Shown piece by piece: positions 6,989-9,122 of a stretch of DNA of 9,122 bases. The notes beneath the pieces are model-generated. The model searched no databases. It was not told where the DNA came from and saw nothing but the letters and a program-made list of their open reading frames with translations. The stretch comes from Candidatus Mediterraneibacter colneyensis (GTDB lineage Bacteria; Bacillota; Clostridia; Lachnospirales; Lachnospiraceae): positions 1 through 9,122 of the forward strand of contig DXEY01000083.1 in NCBI GenBank assembly GCA_019114745.1. The letters run 5' to 3'. Each line of letters opens with the position of its first letter. Position 1 is the first letter of the stretch. The position numbers were made by a program, and so were the translations under genes.

Positions 6989-7163
6989 GCGCTGGCGGCG
7001 AGCCAGGTCCGAACCTGCCGGAGACTCTCACGGCCGCCGTGCCGGCACTTACAGTTATGTAAGTTATCTCCCGGATGTATCCGTGATACGATCAAAGCGT
7101 CAGATATATCGGACAGCCAATCGGTAAATATTAAAACAGTGCTGAGAGTAAGGAGGCAATAAT
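6989..7163. other. Unassigned intergenic stretch rich in inverted repeats
   Basis: No supported gene. The first 60 bases are GC-rich and can form a three-way junction: GGCGGC (6994-6999) with GCCGCC (7033-7038), enclosing CAGGT-CCGA-ACCTG (7004-7017) and GAG-ACT-CTC (7021-7029). Next come the palindrome GTGCCGGCAC (7039-7048) and a hairpin CTTAC/GTAAG (7048-7063). Two mutually exclusive hairpins follow: CGGAT/ATCCG (7072-7083) and GTATC/GATAC (7077-7089). The rest is AT-rich and leads to AAGGAGG (7150-7156). Both strands have short open frames here, but none looks like a protein I recognise. Candidate explanations are an interspersed repeat, a structured RNA or a decayed gene; I match it to no known riboswitch. 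Confidence 0.35.
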
Positions 7164-7205
7164 ATGAGCGATCTGAACGCATTAATAAAAATAAAAACAG
7201 CGTAG
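7164..7205 (+). CDS. Possible 13-codon small ORF or truncated gene start
   Basis: ATG AGC GAT ... GCG TAG encodes MSDLNALIKIKTA. AAGGAGG (7150-7156) sits seven bases upstream, as good as any ribosome binding site in the window. The stop codon lies inside the 5' arm of the 10-bp hairpin at 7199-7226. No + strand gene follows, so an attenuation leader is unlikely. It may be a true micropeptide, or the surviving start of a gene interrupted by the IS-like sequence that follows. No clear promoter was found for it. Confidence 0.3.
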   Translation: MSDLNALIKIKTA

Positions 7206-7226
7206 CAGCCAATAAACTGCTACGCT
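7185..7226 (-). terminator. Intrinsic terminator for the kinase-like gene (minus strand)
   Basis: A perfect 10-bp stem AGCGTAGCAG (7199-7208) / CTGCTACGCT (7217-7226) has an eight-base loop. Read on the minus strand it is followed by GTTTTTATTTTTATT, a strong U-tract. It lies about 80 bases past the stop of the minus-strand kinase-like gene. On the + strand the stem is followed by TTAAAAG, a poor U-tract, so termination is mainly leftward. The hairpin may have come in with the IS-like end beside it. Confidence 0.65.
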
Positions 7227-7227
7227 T

Positions 7228-7255
7228 AAAAGTCTAACTTTTTGGGGTCACCTCA
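7228..7255. mobile_element. Possible solo terminal repeat of an IS3-family (IS150-group) element
   Basis: Read on the minus strand from 7255, the sequence starts TGAGGTGACCCC and continues AAAAAGTTAGACTTTT. IS150-group IS3 elements have ends that begin TG and contain a CCCC-AAAAAGTT-GAC type core, and several carry a terminator hairpin just inside the end, as here (7199-7226). The matching opposite end and any transposase are absent from the window, so this would be a remnant or a solo end. The identification is by pattern memory only. Confidence 0.35.
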
Positions 7256-7304
7256 TCATTGGCTTGCAGGCGCTCCTTTTATGCTTAGACAGCGTTAGAA
7301 CTTG

Positions 7305-7790
7305 TCAGATATATTCACATTTTTCAAAATAGTGCATCAGGATGCCCGCGCAGTTCTCTACGCCGAGCTCGGAGGTGTCAAGGATCATATGATAATCGTT
7401 GACGTCTCCCCATGTTTTCCCTGTGTGCTCATAATAATAGGAGGCGCGCTCTTCATCTGTCGTTTCGACCTTTTCCTTTGCCTCTTCATATGTAAGGTTT
7501 TCCTTCTCCATGATCCGGTGGATCCGGTCTTCTTTGTCAGCGCATACGAAGATATTCAGGACATTCATCTTATCTTTCAGAATATCCGAAGCGCAGCGTC
7601 CGAGGATGATACAGGGCTTTTCTGCCAGCTTACGGATCGCTTCTGCCTCGCTTTCGTACATATGGTCATGGAGCTTCTGCTCGATGTACGCCTTATCATA
7701 TACGGGGATCTGAAGCTGTTCGGATAGTTCTTTTGCGATGACACTTGCACCGGTTCCGAAACGGCGGCTCATTGTGATAACTAATTTCAT
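7305..7790 (-). CDS. Cytidylate-kinase-like family protein, short form
   Basis: A 161-residue protein of the cytidylate kinase-like (Cytidylate_kinase2) type. The N-terminus ITMSRRFGTGASVIAKEL (5-22) corresponds to the family's usual TIGRxFGSGGxxIG nucleotide-binding loop, with A15-S16 replacing the second glycine region. It continues IPVYDKAYIEQ, then ILGRCASDIL (62-71), the lid-like DEERASYYYEHTGKTWGD (112-129) and DYHMILDTSELG (132-143). Family members are usually about 200 residues; here the segment between YDKAYIEQ and the RKLAEK helix is short by roughly 40 residues. Kinase activity and substrate are unproven for this family. Start ATG 7788-7790 has AAGGAGGAG (7796-7804) five bases upstream. 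It lies 42 bases downstream of the flavodiiron gene on the same strand. Confidence 0.85.
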   Translation of the reverse strand: MKLVITMSRRFGTGASVIAKELSEQLQIPVYDKAYIEQKLHDHMYESEAEAIRKLAEKPCIILGRCASDILKDKMNVLNIFVCADKEDRIHRIMEKENLTYEEAKEKVETTDEERASYYYEHTGKTWGDVNDYHMILDTSELGVENCAGILMHYFEKCEYI

Positions 7791-7831
7791 AAGAACTCCT
7801 CCTTCGTAAACATAAAAATATCGTGACTTCT

Positions 7832-7860
7832 ATTATAGCACTTCTTCCGCGATTTGTCTG
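7832..7860 (-). promoter_or_regulatory. Candidate promoter for the kinase-like gene, overlapping the flavodiiron stop
   Basis: On the minus strand, CAGACA (7860-7855) and a perfect TATAAT (7837-7832) are 17 bases apart. The TAA stop of the flavodiiron gene (7835-7833) lies inside the -10 box. The -35 is only four of six to consensus. If active, it would let the kinase-like gene be transcribed without the flavodiiron gene. Confidence 0.45.
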
Positions 7861-9035
7861 CTAAGAGATTCTAATTCTTCCATCTGTGCGTCTTTGACAG
7901 CGGACTTGATGGTAACATTGGCAACCATCAGAGACATGTCTTTCATTCCGCTGATCTTTGTGCTGATGAGCTTTGTGCTCTGCGGCGCCCAGCTTCCGTT
8001 ACCGAGGACAGCGACGGTACGGTTTTTCAGGGCGAGTGCTTTCATGTCTTCCAGATAATTATCCATCAGCGGGTAGATCCCGTTGTTGTAGGTAGGCGCT
8101 GCCAGTACGATATGGCTGTACTTAAAGCTGTCCGCGATCAGCTCAGACACATGTGTTTTTGAGATGTTGTGCATACAGATGTTTTTTACGCCTTTTTCTG
8201 CCAGCATCATGGCGAGGATCTCCGCCATATTTTCCGTATTGCCGTACATGGATGCGTATGCGATCATTACGCCTTTCTCTTCCGGCTCGTATCTGCTCCA
8301 CTTATCATATTTTCCGATGATGTAGTCCAGATCTGTTCTCCAGACGGGACCGTGCAGCGGGCAGAGCATCCGGATATCGAGAGTGGACGCTTTTTTCAGT
8401 ACATTCTGTACCTGCATGCCGTATTTTCCTACGATGTTTGTGTAATAGCGGCGGGCTTCGTCCAGCCAGTCTCTGTCAAAGTCAACTTCATCATTGAAGA
8501 GATTTCCGTTTAAGGCTTTGAATGTGCCGAAGGCGTCCGCACAGAACAGGATCCTGTCTGTCTCATCGTAGGTCATCATTACTTCCGGCCAGTGTACCAT
8601 CGGCGCCATTACAAAATGAAGGTTGTGTTTTCCTGTGCAGAACGTATCCCCCTCTTTTACGATGACTTTCTTTCCTTCCAGATCAAAGTCAAAGAACTGT
8701 TCGATCATGGGGAATGTTTTCGCGTTTCCGATAATCTGCATTTCAGGATAGCGGAGCACGAGCTCGTCGATCATGGCGCAGTGGTCGGGCTCCATGTGAT
8801 CGACGATCAGGTAATCTAAAGATCTGCCATCCAGCGCTGCCTGGACATTTTCCAGGAACTGCCGTCCAACGCTGTAGTCGGCGGAGTCAAAAAGAACCGT
8901 TTTCTCATCCAGGAGAAGATAAGAGTTGTAAGAGACTCCGTCGGAAAGCGGAAAGATATTCTCAAACAATTCGATCCTGCGGTCGTTCCCGCCCACCCAG
9001 TACAGGTCGTCCGTAACTTTTCTAAAGCAGTGCAT
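7833..9035 (-). CDS. Flavodiiron protein (A-type flavoprotein, FprA-like)
   Basis: A 400-residue cytosolic flavodiiron protein that reduces O2 to water or NO to N2O, usually with electrons from rubredoxin, and protects anaerobes. Residues about 1-250 are the metallo-beta-lactamase-like domain. Its diiron ligands are visible: H80-x-E82-x-D84-H85 in DHMEPDH, H148 in MVHWPE, D167 in CADAFG and H228 in CPLHGP. Residues about 255-400 are a flavodoxin domain with the FMN phosphate loop SMYGNTE (262-268) and APTYNNGIYP. The length matches class A; there is no fused rubredoxin or reductase domain, so a separate electron donor is needed and none is in the window. Start ATG 9033-9035 has AAGGAGG about nine bases upstream. 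The O2 versus NO preference cannot be read from the sequence. Confidence 0.95.
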   Translation of the reverse strand: MHCFRKVTDDLYWVGGNDRRIELFENIFPLSDGVSYNSYLLLDEKTVLFDSADYSVGRQFLENVQAALDGRSLDYLIVDHMEPDHCAMIDELVLRYPEMQIIGNAKTFPMIEQFFDFDLEGKKVIVKEGDTFCTGKHNLHFVMAPMVHWPEVMMTYDETDRILFCADAFGTFKALNGNLFNDEVDFDRDWLDEARRYYTNIVGKYGMQVQNVLKKASTLDIRMLCPLHGPVWRTDLDYIIGKYDKWSRYEPEEKGVMIAYASMYGNTENMAEILAMMLAEKGVKNICMHNISKTHVSELIADSFKYSHIVLAAPTYNNGIYPLMDNYLEDMKALALKNRTVAVLGNGSWAPQSTKLISTKISGMKDMSLMVANVTIKSAVKDAQMEELESLSRQIAEEVL

Positions 9036-9066
9036 GTAATAATTCCTCCTTCAAATTCGTATCGCT

Positions 9067-9113
9067 GAGATTGTGAATGAATAGACAAATGTCAACGATT
9101 CTATTCTATCATA
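9067..9113 (-). promoter_or_regulatory. Possible control region of the flavodiiron gene
   Basis: On the minus strand, a perfect -35-like TTGACA (9095-9090) has no good -10 at 16-18 bases (AATCTC at 17). It forms a small inverted repeat with TTGTC next to it (GACA-TT-TGTC). Further upstream, TATGAT (9113-9108) and two TAGAAT copies (9108-9103 and 9103-9098) are plausible -10 boxes, but their -35 elements would lie beyond the window edge. The true promoter cannot be fixed from this sequence. Confidence 0.25.
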
Positions 9114-9122
9114 AAAGCAAAA

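Noticed and set aside
6955..7212. An 85-codon minus-strand open frame over the intergenic region
   Set aside because: It spans the foldase terminator stem and the RBS/start of the small ORF, has no family resemblance and no suitable ribosome binding site. Open frames of this length occur in several frames here.
7302..7727. A 141-codon + strand open frame
   Set aside because: It is antisense to the kinase-like gene, has no good ribosome binding site, and its sequence is a typical reverse-complement shadow rich in F, I and C.
9071..9088. A TTGT...ACAA imperfect palindrome upstream of the flavodiiron gene as a CRP/FNR- or HcpR-type operator
   Set aside because: Only four bases on each side match; the inner half-sites do not follow either consensus, and no regulator gene is nearby.
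9097..9113. A PerR/Fur-like box in the AT-rich stretch at the right edge
   Set aside because: One half-site is close to TTATGAT but the second half does not match the expected inverted copy.
1..9122. CRISPR arrays, tRNA or rRNA genes, phage or defence genes
   Set aside because: No regularly spaced repeats, no cloverleaf or rRNA-like sequence, and every long coding frame is accounted for by the called genes.

Overview
The window looks like a chromosomal core segment from a Clostridia genome, most likely Lachnospiraceae. The evidence is near-50% GC with strong AGGAGG-type ribosome binding sites, the pth-mfd-foldase order, a probable sporulation-type sigma factor tail at the left edge, and a stand-alone flavodiiron protein typical of anaerobes. 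The taxonomic call is inference; no rRNA or tRNA is present to confirm it.

Left part (1-1520): the last residues of a sigma-70 family factor are followed by a promoter and a two-gene unit. This unit encodes a HAD-type phosphatase and an 87-residue acidic protein of unknown function, whose reading frames overlap by 8 bases. An intrinsic terminator closes the unit and overlaps the 3' end of a convergent gene. That minus-strand gene encodes a small membrane-anchored protein with a degenerate FMN_bind-like domain.

Centre (1521-6988): pth (peptidyl-tRNA hydrolase) and mfd (transcription-repair coupling factor) form a tight unit behind one promoter. A PrsA/SurA-like lipoprotein foldase follows with its own good sigma-A promoter and a strong terminator. 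Together they serve translation quality control, coupling of transcription to DNA repair, and folding of exported proteins.

Intergenic stretch (6903-7304, about 400 bases): no convincing long gene. It holds a 14-bp tandem repeat, two hairpins (the second a strong terminator), a GC-rich stretch with many short inverted repeats, a 13-codon ORF with an excellent ribosome binding site, a 10-bp perfect hairpin that works as a terminator for the minus strand, and a sequence resembling the terminal repeat of an IS3-family (IS150-group) element. This is the least explained part of the window.

Right part (7305-9122, minus strand): a flavodiiron protein (O2 or NO reduction) is followed by a short cytidylate-kinase-like protein, probably co-transcribed. 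The kinase-like gene also has a candidate promoter whose -10 box overlaps the flavodiiron stop codon.

I found no clear new multi-gene system. Most of the window is conserved housekeeping DNA. The items worth a second look are the 6989-7255 intergenic region, the FMN_bind-like protein lacking its flavin-attachment residue, and the HAD/acidic-protein pair.
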